The notes under the pieces were generated by a model. The model was not told the origin of the DNA. It worked only from the letters and a program-made list of their open reading frames with translations, and ran no database searches. A stretch of DNA of 64,000 bases, taken from Streptomyces sp. 35G-GA-8. Lineage in GTDB: Bacteria; Actinomycetota; Actinomycetes; Streptomycetales; Streptomycetaceae. The stretch covers positions 186,001 to 250,000 of the forward strand of contig NZ_JAMHJQ010000005.1 of the NCBI RefSeq assembly GCF_023534745.1, written 5' to 3'. This document shows positions 25,520 to 34,040 of this stretch, in pieces (the first letter of the stretch is position 1; every line of letters begins with the position of its first letter). A program made the position numbers and the translations under genes.

Positions 25520-26791
25520 TCAGCCGTCCGGGAGGCCCCCGCACAGATGGTCTATGGCGAACGCGCCCGCCTCCCGCTGCAACCGCCGTTCCGCCTCCAG
25601 CTGTCGCAGCAGTCCGTCGAGCAGCTTGTCGTCACGGGGGTTCTGGAGGAATTCCAGTACGGCCCGCTGGAAGGCCCCTCGGAGGGTCGACGGCATGGCG
25701 TCGGAGGCGTCGAAGCAGAGCTCGTCCGCCTCCCGGAACAGTTCCAGGACCTTCGCGGTGCCCGCCGTCAGGGCTCCTGGGCCCGCGGTGCGGTCAGGAA
25801 AGATGGGGCGCTCCGCGGGTTTCGCCGCGGCGGCCCAGTCGTCACGGGTTTCCCGCGAGGTCAGCTGCCTCATGAGTTTCCAGGCCGCGTCGCTCGGTGT
25901 GAAGACGGCCGCCATGTCGCCCGAGACCTCGTACGCCTTCTGAGGGGCCGGCAGACCGGGGACGACGTCGGAGGTGGGCGCGGGCAGTACGTCGTTGCCG
26001 TAGTGGCGACGGATGAAGGAACCCTGGTGCTCCAGGGTGCAGTCGCCGCTGTTCAGCAGGCCGTTCCGGCCCTGGAAGGAGGTGGCGAGCGCGTCCTTGC
26101 CCGCGTTGCCGCCGCCCGCCGTCAGCAGCGTCCGCCAGGACCGCCAGGCCTCCCTCACCGGGCCGACGTCCCACTCCAGATCGCCGGTGGCCCACCGCTC
26201 GTACACGGAGGGGCCGTACCGCTGCAGCAGCAGATCCTCGATCCAGTCCGTGCCCGGCCAGCCGGACGTGGCGCCCGACGCCATGCCCAGGCACCAGGTG
26301 GGGTTCCCGGCCGCGTCCCTGTCGTCGGGACGGCTCCATACGATGCTCTTGAGGTCGACCCGCACCGGCACCCAGTACGAGTGCTGGCGCTGCTCGCCGT
26401 CCTTGTCCCTGAGGGTGATCCTCGGTGACCACGGTCCGATGGCCGCCTCCGCCACGCCCTCCGGCAACGGCCGCGCGTCGCCGTCGCGCGCGTACTCGGC
26501 CAGCTCGCCCTGGCCGTTGAGGATCGCCACATCGGGCGGTGTGTCCGTCCGCAGCTGGGCGACCAGCGTCTCGCGCAGGGAGCGCGTGCCCTCGTAGACG
26601 TAGGTGTCCCCCGTCCGCTCGCTGATCTTCTTCAGCGTGTCCACGAACGGCTGTTCCTCACCGTCGGTCCACGGGCCGAGCACCACCAGCGTCCTGTCCT
26701 CCTCGGTCGAGCAGCCGGCCGACACGAGCGCGGCCACGGCGAGCAGGCAGCCCGCCAGAACGGCGCGGAACAGGGGGCGCGTGGTTCTCAT
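25520..26791 (-). CDS. Solute-binding lipoprotein of the protease-kinase operon
   Basis: This 423-residue protein has a signal peptide and lipobox ending VSAGC (Cys at about 26), then a family 1-like solute-binding fold: TLVVLGPWTDGEEQPFVDTLKKISERTG and PDVAILNGQGELAEYARDG in lobe 1, then VSGDMAAVFTPSDAAWKLMRQL late. No permease or ATPase gene is nearby. Instead it overlaps by ATGA (26788-26791) the end of a four-helix membrane protein gene, which itself overlaps a PknG-like kinase gene. By analogy with GlnH of the PknG-GlnX-GlnH module, it likely acts as an external ligand sensor rather than a transport component. Confidence 0.88.
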   Translation of the reverse strand: MRTTRPLFRAVLAGCLLAVAALVSAGCSTEEDRTLVVLGPWTDGEEQPFVDTLKKISERTGDTYVYEGTRSLRETLVAQLRTDTPPDVAILNGQGELAEYARDGDARPLPEGVAEAAIGPWSPRITLRDKDGEQRQHSYWVPVRVDLKSIVWSRPDDRDAAGNPTWCLGMASGATSGWPGTDWIEDLLLQRYGPSVYERWATGDLEWDVGPVREAWRSWRTLLTAGGGNAGKDALATSFQGRNGLLNSGDCTLEHQGSFIRRHYGNDVLPAPTSDVVPGLPAPQKAYEVSGDMAAVFTPSDAAWKLMRQLTSRETRDDWAAAAKPAERPIFPDRTAGPGALTAGTAKVLELFREADELCFDASDAMPSTLRGAFQRAVLEFLQNPRDDKLLDGLLRQLEAERRLQREAGAFAIDHLCGGLPDG

Positions 26792-27993
26792 GGGGACCTC
26801 CAGTGGATCGCCAAATGCCTCCGGCCGTAGTGGAAGAGGGTGAAACCGCAGGCCACGGTGGACGCAGCGGCGAGAGCCAGGGCCAGGCCCGCGGCCGGTG
26901 CCCAGGCGCCCGGGTGCGTACCGCGCAGATTCGCGGCGAGCCGCTCGTCCGCCTCCTCGATCAGGGTGTCGGTGTCGATCTCGCTCTTGATCTCTTTCTT
27001 GATCCCGTCACCGGGCGTGTGCGGCACCGCGATGTCCCCGAGGCGTTCGGCCGTGTGCTGTACGTACAGCTGCGCGCGGTGCTGGCCGGCGGCGCCGAAA
27101 CCCAGCACGACGAGCACCAGCAGGACAGGCACCGCGTAGACCGTCAGCAGCGGGCTCCGTATGCGCAGCTGCCCCCTGACGAAGTTGAGCGTGCCGACGA
27201 CGGTGAACGTGAAGACCAGCGCCGCCAGCCCCGCCGCCGACGCCGCACCCACCGGCAGCGCGGTCCATCCCGAGAGGTCGTCCACGTCGGCACGCAGGTC
27301 CGCCTCCAGACTCCTGATGCGATCGAGGAGGGCCGGGGAGGTGTCATCGATGGGGCCCGTGCCGCTGCCCAGCAGGCCCGCCGCGTACTCCATGCCGGCG
27401 CCGCGCAGTACGTCGCTCCCGTAGTGGCTGTTGGCCCAGTTGATCCAGTCGTCGTAGGCGACGACCAGCCCCGAGATCACCCGGACCTCCTGCTCCTGCG
27501 CCTTGTTCAGGGCCTTGGTCTGGGCGGCGTTGTTCAGGCTCTGCGACGCCTCGGTCAGCAGGGAGGGATACCGTTCGCCGAGCCCGACGAGCGCGGTCTG
27601 GGCCAGTGGTTCCTCCCCGCCCTTGCCGAGCCGGCGCTCGGCCTCGTACCGCGCGAGCGTCAGCGAGATCCTGGCATGGGTCAGTTCGACCAGGGCGGGG
27701 GCGTAGCGGTCGCGGAGCTGTCCCGTACGGCCCTGGAGGTCGAAGTACGCCGTGGCCGCCAGGGCGAGCACCGTGAAGGCGACGGCGGGCAGCAGCAGCA
27801 TCCGGCCGAGCAGGAACTGCGCGGTGGACCGCCGGTCGCCCGAGGGCGTGCGCCCGGACGCCCGGCGCCACAGCGCCCGCCCCGCGCCCCGCCAGTTCAC
27901 ACGGCGCCCGACGCGCGCGAACGACCGCGCGACGCGTCCGCCGGGCTCCCCCGCGGAGCCGTCCCGGGGGTGGCGCCCGAGTCGGTCGCTCAT
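26788..27993 (-). CDS. Four-helix membrane protein with extracytoplasmic helical domain, GlnX-like topology
   Basis: This 401-residue protein has an Arg-rich cytoplasmic N-terminus (1-66), helix 1 (about 68-88), and an approximately 160-residue helical outer domain (RTGQLRDRYAPALVELTHARISLTLARYEAERRL, with a coiled-coil look). Helices 2 and 3 follow (about 250-272 and 282-304), then a 60-residue second outer segment and helix 4 (about 368-390). There is no enzyme motif. The topology equals that of GlnX, which links the binding protein GlnH to kinase PknG in mycobacteria and corynebacteria. ATGA overlaps on both sides place it between kinase and binding protein. Sequence homology to GlnX itself cannot be claimed without a profile search. 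Confidence 0.8.
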   Translation of the reverse strand: MSDRLGRHPRDGSAGEPGGRVARSFARVGRRVNWRGAGRALWRRASGRTPSGDRRSTAQFLLGRMLLLPAVAFTVLALAATAYFDLQGRTGQLRDRYAPALVELTHARISLTLARYEAERRLGKGGEEPLAQTALVGLGERYPSLLTEASQSLNNAAQTKALNKAQEQEVRVISGLVVAYDDWINWANSHYGSDVLRGAGMEYAAGLLGSGTGPIDDTSPALLDRIRSLEADLRADVDDLSGWTALPVGAASAAGLAALVFTFTVVGTLNFVRGQLRIRSPLLTVYAVPVLLVLVVLGFGAAGQHRAQLYVQHTAERLGDIAVPHTPGDGIKKEIKSEIDTDTLIEEADERLAANLRGTHPGAWAPAAGLALALAAASTVACGFTLFHYGRRHLAIHWRSP

Positions 27994-30900
27994 CTCCGCT
28001 CCCCGGTCGTGGTGGCACCCGCCGGGCCGGAGGGCCGGCCGCGGAGCCAGCCGCGGAACAGGCCGCGACTCGGTTCACCGCGGCGATGGCTGAAGGCGTA
28101 GGGGCGGGTGCGGTACGCGTTGTCGACCAGGGCCTCGGCCAGCTCCCGGTCCTCGGGCCGTGCGGTGAGCGGCACCTGCTCGGAGAGCCGCAGATAGCAG
28201 GCCGCGAGCTGTTCGCGCAGTTCCCGTGCCGTGACCGGGGCGGGGATCGTCTCGGGCAGTTCCGCCAGCTCCGCGTGGAGCGTGGCCAGCGGCCCGGACT
28301 CCGCTTCGGCCGCGTCCTGCGCCTTTCCGCCGCGGCCCTGTCTGCCGCGGCCTCGAACCGTACGGCTCTGCTCACTCCCGCGCGCGGTCGTGACCAGCAG
28401 GAGCAGCAGTTCCTGGAGATCGGCGCGGAGCCGTTCCTGCGCGTGCCGGTCGGTCAGGCCCTCCTTCAGGGTCAGCCGGTGCAGGGCCACCCACGCCTGT
28501 CTGGCCGAGGCCACGGTCGGCGGCGAGCCGTCGACGGGCGGGTCGGCGAGGATGCGCACCATGGCCGTCCGCGCGGCGGTGCGATGGCGCGAATCGGCGG
28601 GGACGGCTTCGAGACAGTCGAGGGCGAGCCGCGGTTTCCGGTCGGCGAGATGGATACGGGCGAGACCGAAAGCGGCGCCCCCCAGGGCGTGATTGCGGTG
28701 CCACACGGCCCCGTACAGCACCATGGCCTCCTTCGGACGGCCGAGCACCTCGTGGCAGTAGCCCAGGGCCAGTTTGGGGGCGTACTCGCCGGGGATCGCC
28801 GCGTAGACCAGGTCGAAGCACTCCAGCGCGGATTCCACCCGGTCACGGGCGAGATGGAGCAGCCCCTGATGCCAGTGCAGCCGCCAGTCGTGGGCGGCGA
28901 GAGCGCCGACGGCGACCCGGGCCCGCGTCAGCTCCCGCTCGGCGGCGGCCCGTTCCCGGACGGCCTCGGCGGGATGGTCGCGGGCGATCTCCAGATGGAG
29001 CCGGCAGCGCAGCAGGGCCCGTTCGGGGGACTCGTCCCAGGCGCTGCTGAGCTGGAGCAGTCCGGCCGGATCGTCGTACGAAGTGCGCTGTAACTCTGTC
29101 CAGTTCTCGTCGGCGTCGTCCGGTTTGGGGACCGGCAGCCCAAGAGCGACCTCCGTCGGTCTCGGTGGCCAGGCCGTCAGCCGGCGCTTGCCGTTGCCGC
29201 CGTGTCGCCACTGCTCCAGGGGCGGGGCCTTGCCCAGCTCGCCGTCGAGGGCGGCGGGCGCCGCGGCGAAGAGCGGTGACGGTTCGAATGTCTCTTCACC
29301 TATCCGCAGCGAGCGCAGCTCACGCAGGACGCCGCGGAGCTGGACGGACATCTCCTCCGCCGTGGCGAACCGCTCCTCGGGCCGGGGCGCCATGGCGCGG
29401 CTCAGGGCCCTTCGCAGTGATGTCGTACCGAGACCGGAAGGGTCCTCGGGCACCCGGTCGAGCAGCGCCTGGAGAACGGCGCCGACGGCATACAGATCGG
29501 CCGATACGGTCATGTTGGTGGAGGTGCGCAGCTCGGGTGCCGGATAGGTCACGGGCCCGGGGGAACCGATCTTCCGCACGCCGGCGACATCGATCAGTTT
29601 GATGCCGTCGCCGCAGTGGATCACATTGGTGAGGGAGAGGTCACCGTAGACGAACTCTCTCTCGACATGCAGATACGTGAAGGCGTTGAGGATGCGCAGC
29701 CCGTAGACGGCGATGAACTCGTGGACGCGGTAGTCGTGGAACGGCGCGACGCGCTGGGCGATCTGCTCGGCGACCCAGGCCAGCGGGGCGCCGTCGGCGA
29801 ACTCCATCACGATGAACTTGGCGGTGTTCGCCGGGTGGCCGGGGTGCCTGGCGTAGTTGAAGACCTTGATGATCGACGGATGGTTGAGGCTGACGAGCCG
29901 CAGACGCTCCGTCAGGGCGGTTTTCGTGGCGCTCGGATCATCGGGATCGCGCACGCCCTTGAGCGCCACGGCCCGCTCTTCGAGCATCTGGTCGCGGGCG
30001 AGATACACCTGCCCGTAGCTGCCCTGGCCGAGCCGGCCGACGACCCGGTACTGCTGGTGCAACTCCTGTCCGCGTACGAGACCGGGATCGGAACCGGAAC
30101 CGGAACCGGGACCGGGACCGGGACCGGGACCGGCCGCGGCGACGGGCGGCCGTGGCGGGCGGGGCCGGGCTCCGAACTCTTCACCGTGCTCAGGCTCGTG
30201 GTCGAGCTCCGGCTCCGGCTCGACGAAATCGTCGGGATTGCCGACGGTGACGTGCGGGAGGTCGGTGAGTCCGTCGCCCGGCGGGAGCACGACGTATCCC
30301 CGTGGGGTGTGCGGCAGATCGAGTGACTGTACGGCGTCCTCGACCTCGGTGGTCAGCCGGAACAGCTCGTACGCGACGACCGCGCTGTTGCGCAGCACAT
30401 CCCCCTGGCGCAACTCCGCCAATCGCGCGGCGAGTTGACTCGCCGGTGATTCGGGGGCCCGCACGGCCCACCGCTCCGTCCTCGTCCGCTGGAGCTGACG
30501 GCGCCTCTTCTCCAGAGCGGCGAGTACGGCCAGCCGCCCCGCGACGGCCGCCGCGCGGCGCTCCGCCCACCCCGGGTCGAGCAGTTCACCGGCGACGCGC
30601 TCCAGCAGTGGGGAGTGCGGATCGCGGAAGACGAGCAGCAGCCTGCTGTGGCCGGGTTTCAGCAGCGCGCGGAGCAGGGGCAGGGCCGCCACCCCCTCCG
30701 GGGCGACCCGGTCGACGGAGAGGAACGCGGCGGAGAGCGGCGGGCACTCCTCGGCGATCCGCTCCAGCAGTACGGCGGTGCCGGCGGGCGGTGACGTACG
30801 GTCGCGCAGACCGGCCCGGGCCGCAGTGCGGGCGACAAGCTGCTCGGCCGTCCAGCCCGTCGCGTCCAGCGCGATGTCGATCGAGCCTGCCTGTGGATCC

Positions 30901-32018
30901 ATCGGTCCACCGGTGCGTACCGCCCGCGGATTGCGCTCACGGTCGGCGAGGATGAGTGTCGAGTGAATGGCGAACAGAGCGTCGTGGTCGCCGTCATGGG
31001 CGAAGGCCAGCTCCACGGGCTCCGCCACGCGGTCGGGCACCGCGGCGACATCGAGAGAGGCCGCGGCCCCGGCCCCCGGTGTGCTCGTACGCGACCCCGC
31101 CCCCGCTCCCCCCGCCGCTCCCGAATCGGTGCCCGGCGCCGCTCCCGTGTCCGTGCCCGCCGTGCCCGCGGTGCCTGCCGTACCCGTGCCCGCGGTGCCC
31201 GTGCCTGTCACGGGGCCGCCGTCGCTGAGCCACCGGGTCATCGTCCTGCGCAGCCCGAGGGCGCGCTCCACACTCCCCGTGCCGGGGGCGAGCGGGATGG
31301 TGCGCGAGACCGCGCGCGGCCCCGACACGAGCAGATCCAGCTTGTCGGTGGGCAGATGCCTCAGGATCGTCTCGGTCGGGATCACATAGGCGTGGCCCAG
31401 GGCGACGGGAAAGCGCTCCGTGCCGTGCTGGTCCACGAGGATGCCGATGACCCCGCCCGTACCGCTGTGGACCACACCGCTGCCGCTGAACCCGTGCCGT
31501 ACCGCGTAGGGCGCCGACTCGGGGTCGAGCTGCACCCACTCGGGGTCATGGCCGGGACCGCCGCGCCCCATCAGCCGCGCGTTGATGTGCTCACCGCCCG
31601 GCAGGTCCACCGGATAGCCGACCGTGTGCACCAGCGCGTTGCGCGCCGGGATCTGCCGGTGCAGCACCGCGGGCTTCACCCGCGGTCTCCCGGCCAGCCG
31701 CAGCAGCGCGATGTCCGCGCTGAAGTGCGAGGTGGGCGGCCGCAGATATTCGGCCAGCACCTCGGCGCGCAGCGGCTCGGGCACCGCGGAGCGCGCGCCC
31801 GGGAACTCCGCGTACACCCGCTCCAGGGGCCGGGGCGCACCGGCGCTTCCCGGACGGCGCTCGGACAGGACGACATGGGCGCAGGTGAGCACCAGCCCAC
31901 CGGACAGCAGCACTCCCGCTCCGAGCGGCGCCGCCCCGCGGTCCTCCCCCTGGAACAGCCGTACCCGCCAACTACCGTCCGCCGAAAAGTATGCGGAAGT
32001 TCCCCCGGTCTCCCTCAT
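27990..32018 (-). CDS. Trypsin-like protease - PknG-like kinase - TPR fusion protein
   Basis: This protein has 1342 residues from ATG 32018 (TTG 32030 is an alternative). Residues 15-215 form a trypsin-fold domain with His48 (TCAHVV), Asp102 (SADIALL) and Ser180 (GFSGSGV). A Gly/Thr/Ala linker and an unrecognised alpha/beta region (about 310-500) follow. The Ser/Thr kinase domain (about 657-900) has GQGSYGQVY, Lys near 685 (AVALKG), FVYGDLSLTNVI and LIDVAGV. The VYxDL and LID(L/V) forms match PknG, but the usual DLKPxN Lys is Ser and DFG reads DVA. TPR-like helices fill about 985-1200, as in PknG. Leu976 is TTA. It overlaps the membrane protein gene by ATGA. It has no signal peptide and is probably cytoplasmic. 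Confidence 0.88.
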   Translation of the reverse strand: MRETGGTSAYFSADGSWRVRLFQGEDRGAAPLGAGVLLSGGLVLTCAHVVLSERRPGSAGAPRPLERVYAEFPGARSAVPEPLRAEVLAEYLRPPTSHFSADIALLRLAGRPRVKPAVLHRQIPARNALVHTVGYPVDLPGGEHINARLMGRGGPGHDPEWVQLDPESAPYAVRHGFSGSGVVHSGTGGVIGILVDQHGTERFPVALGHAYVIPTETILRHLPTDKLDLLVSGPRAVSRTIPLAPGTGSVERALGLRRTMTRWLSDGGPVTGTGTAGTGTAGTAGTAGTDTGAAPGTDSGAAGGAGAGSRTSTPGAGAAASLDVAAVPDRVAEPVELAFAHDGDHDALFAIHSTLILADRERNPRAVRTGGPMDPQAGSIDIALDATGWTAEQLVARTAARAGLRDRTSPPAGTAVLLERIAEECPPLSAAFLSVDRVAPEGVAALPLLRALLKPGHSRLLLVFRDPHSPLLERVAGELLDPGWAERRAAAVAGRLAVLAALEKRRRQLQRTRTERWAVRAPESPASQLAARLAELRQGDVLRNSAVVAYELFRLTTEVEDAVQSLDLPHTPRGYVVLPPGDGLTDLPHVTVGNPDDFVEPEPELDHEPEHGEEFGARPRPPRPPVAAAGPGPGPGPGSGSGSDPGLVRGQELHQQYRVVGRLGQGSYGQVYLARDQMLEERAVALKGVRDPDDPSATKTALTERLRLVSLNHPSIIKVFNYARHPGHPANTAKFIVMEFADGAPLAWVAEQIAQRVAPFHDYRVHEFIAVYGLRILNAFTYLHVEREFVYGDLSLTNVIHCGDGIKLIDVAGVRKIGSPGPVTYPAPELRTSTNMTVSADLYAVGAVLQALLDRVPEDPSGLGTTSLRRALSRAMAPRPEERFATAEEMSVQLRGVLRELRSLRIGEETFEPSPLFAAAPAALDGELGKAPPLEQWRHGGNGKRRLTAWPPRPTEVALGLPVPKPDDADENWTELQRTSYDDPAGLLQLSSAWDESPERALLRCRLHLEIARDHPAEAVRERAAAERELTRARVAVGALAAHDWRLHWHQGLLHLARDRVESALECFDLVYAAIPGEYAPKLALGYCHEVLGRPKEAMVLYGAVWHRNHALGGAAFGLARIHLADRKPRLALDCLEAVPADSRHRTAARTAMVRILADPPVDGSPPTVASARQAWVALHRLTLKEGLTDRHAQERLRADLQELLLLLVTTARGSEQSRTVRGRGRQGRGGKAQDAAEAESGPLATLHAELAELPETIPAPVTARELREQLAACYLRLSEQVPLTARPEDRELAEALVDNAYRTRPYAFSHRRGEPSRGLFRGWLRGRPSGPAGATTTGERR
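30081..30133. repeat. Hexanucleotide repeat tract inside the kinase fusion gene
   Basis: Roughly nine copies of accgg(g/a) lie in tandem at 30081-30133. They encode the Gly-Pro/Gly-Ser linker just before the kinase domain. Because the unit is two codons, copy-number change would alter linker length without a frameshift. Confidence 0.8.
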
Positions 32019-32145
32019 ACCTCTCAACAATAGCCACGGGGGGTGACATCCGGCCCCGTCCTGCCGGTCAACTCGACGGAACGGGACGAGCGGGGCCGCG
32101 CCGGGCCTTCCGGCCGGAGACCTGTACCGGTGGCGGCGCCACGCG

Positions 32146-33351
32146 TCACGCCTCCAGTTCCGCGACGGCCGTCAGCAGCCGGTCCACGTCCGAGCGGTCG
32201 TTGTAGTGCACCAGCCCGGCCCGTACCGCGCCACCGGTGTCCCGGAGCCCCAGCACGCCGGCCAGTTCCCAGGCGTAGCAGTGACCGTCCCAGACATTCA
32301 CCCCACGGGCAGCCAGTCGCTCGGAGACCTCTCCCGGTGTGTGGCCCGCCACCCGGAAGTAGACGGTCGCGGTCCGGTGCGCGGGCTCGCCGTGGAGCGT
32401 GACCCCGGGCAGCTCCGCCAGCCCTCGCCGCAGCACGGCGAACAGCTCACGCTCGGACGACTCCACGGCGGCCATCGACCGGAGCAGGCGCTCGCGCCGC
32501 TCGCCCGGAGCGGGGCCGGCCAGTGCGGCCAGATGGTCGACGGCGGCCGTGACACCGGCCAGGTCCGCGAAGGGCGCCGTGCCGGTCTCGAACCGGGACG
32601 GCACGGCGACCGGCGAACAGACCAGTTTGTCCGGGCTCAGCGTCTCCAGCAGCCGCGGGTCCGCCGCCACCGCGCCGATATGCGGACCGGACCACTTGTA
32701 GGCGCTCGTCGCGTAGAAGTCCGCGCCCAGCTGTGCGACATCGACCGGACCGTGCGGGGTGGCGTGGACCCCGTCGACAAATGTCAGGGCACCGACCGCG
32801 TGTGCCTTGGCGGTGATCGCCGCGACATCGGGGCGGGTGCCGAGGATGTTGCTGGCCGCCGTCACCGCCACCAGGCGGGTACGGTCGCCCAGCAGCGTGT
32901 CGTACTGCTCCACCGGCAGTTCGCCGGTCGCCGGGTCGACCTCGGCCCACCGGACGACCGCGCCCGCGCGGGCCGCGGCCTGGAGCCACGGCCGGATGTT
33001 CGCGTCGTGGTCGAGCCGGGAGACCACGATCTCGTCACCGGGCCGCCAGGTCGAGCCGAGGGCCTGGGAGAAGCGGTAGATGAGCGACGTGGTGTTCGGG
33101 CCCAGGACAATGCCCTCGGAGACGCCGCCGACCAGATCGGCGAGCGCCCGGCGGCACTCGGCGACGATCTCCCCCGCGCGCCTGCTGGCCGCGAACGAGC
33201 CGCCCACATTGCCGATCCCCGACCGGTACGCGTCCGTGATCGCGTCGATGACGGCGGTCGGCACCTGCGTGCCCGCCGCGCCGTCGAGATAGGCCGTACC
33301 GTCGCTGAGCGCGGGGTAGGACGCGCGTACCGCTGCCACGTCGAACGTCAT
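32146..33351 (-). CDS. Class V aminotransferase, cysteine-desulfurase-like protein
   Basis: This 401-residue fold-type I PLP enzyme has its PLP Lys in YATSAYKWSGPHIG near residue 218, His in LDHDANIRPWL, and Asp in TFVDGVHATPHG. The N-terminal YLDGAAGTQVP and the TNxxG-type GNVGGSFAASRRAGE match the cysteine-desulfurase-like family (SufS/CsdA relatives). A catalytic desulfurase Cys loop is not evident; the region NVWDGHCYAWEL contains one Cys. The start at 33351 (ATG) precedes a typical N-terminus. It stands alone on the - strand just upstream of the kinase operon, 127 bases away. Whether it makes sulfide or acts on another amino acid is open. Confidence 0.85.
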   Translation of the reverse strand: MTFDVAAVRASYPALSDGTAYLDGAAGTQVPTAVIDAITDAYRSGIGNVGGSFAASRRAGEIVAECRRALADLVGGVSEGIVLGPNTTSLIYRFSQALGSTWRPGDEIVVSRLDHDANIRPWLQAAARAGAVVRWAEVDPATGELPVEQYDTLLGDRTRLVAVTAASNILGTRPDVAAITAKAHAVGALTFVDGVHATPHGPVDVAQLGADFYATSAYKWSGPHIGAVAADPRLLETLSPDKLVCSPVAVPSRFETGTAPFADLAGVTAAVDHLAALAGPAPGERRERLLRSMAAVESSERELFAVLRRGLAELPGVTLHGEPAHRTATVYFRVAGHTPGEVSERLAARGVNVWDGHCYAWELAGVLGLRDTGGAVRAGLVHYNDRSDVDRLLTAVAELEA

Positions 33352-33492
33352 TGCCGTCGGTTCCTCTCGCTGATGACACATGCGGGCCCCAGCCTGGCGC
33401 GGACCGGGCCGTAGGGGAAGTGACGAATCCGGTCCCGGGCGGCAGGGCCCCGGCGGCACGGCCCGGGGCGGCGGCCCGGCGCGAACGGCTCG

Positions 33493-33996
33493 CTACTCCG
33501 CGAGAGCGGCTGTCAGCACGTCATGTGTCTCCCGGTCGAAGGCGATGAGCCGGATCACCTCGACCGAGGTCGGTGACGATCTGACGGTGGCGACGGCGAT
33601 CCGCGCCGCCTTCTGCGCCGGGAACCCGTACACACCGGTGGAGACGGCCGGAATGGCGAGGGTCCTGACGCCCAGTTCGTCGGCGACCTCAAGGCAGCGG
33701 CGGTAGCAGGAGGCGAGAACCTCGCCCTCGCCGTGCTGTCCGCCGCTCCAGACCGGGCCGACGGTATGGATCACATGCGTGATCGGTGGGTCGAGGTCGA
33801 ACGCGGGGGTCGCCATCGCGTCGCCCGGCCGGCATGGTCCGATCGCGGCGCCCGCCTCGGCCAGCCGCGGCCCGGCCGCCCGGTGAATCGCGCCGTCCAC
33901 GCCGCCTCCGCCCATCAGCGACGTGTTCGCCGCCGCGACGATGGCGTCCACGTCCTGGCGTGTGATGTCACCCTGTACGACCTCGATCAGAGCCAT
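33493..33996 (-). CDS. Macrodomain protein, O-acetyl-ADP-ribose deacetylase (YmdB)-like
   Basis: This 167-residue protein is a complete MacroD-type macrodomain: IEVVQGDITRQDVDAIVAAANTSLMGGGGVDGAIHRAAG holds the Asn/Asp and Gly-rich ADP-ribose loop. It also has GDAMATPAFDL, HVIHTVGPVW and AIPAVSTGVYGFP for the diphosphate. Such enzymes remove ADP-ribose from proteins or deacetylate O-acetyl-ADP-ribose. It starts at ATG 33996, with no partner gene in an operon. Together with the four ARH proteins at 6.8-11.8 kb it gives this window an ADP-ribose flavour, though the two loci are far apart. Confidence 0.92.
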   Translation of the reverse strand: MALIEVVQGDITRQDVDAIVAAANTSLMGGGGVDGAIHRAAGPRLAEAGAAIGPCRPGDAMATPAFDLDPPITHVIHTVGPVWSGGQHGEGEVLASCYRRCLEVADELGVRTLAIPAVSTGVYGFPAQKAARIAVATVRSSPTSVEVIRLIAFDRETHDVLTAALAE

Positions 33997-34040
33997 GCGC
34001 CCGATGATGCCACCCGACCTGGCGTTTCCCCTTCGCGGCG

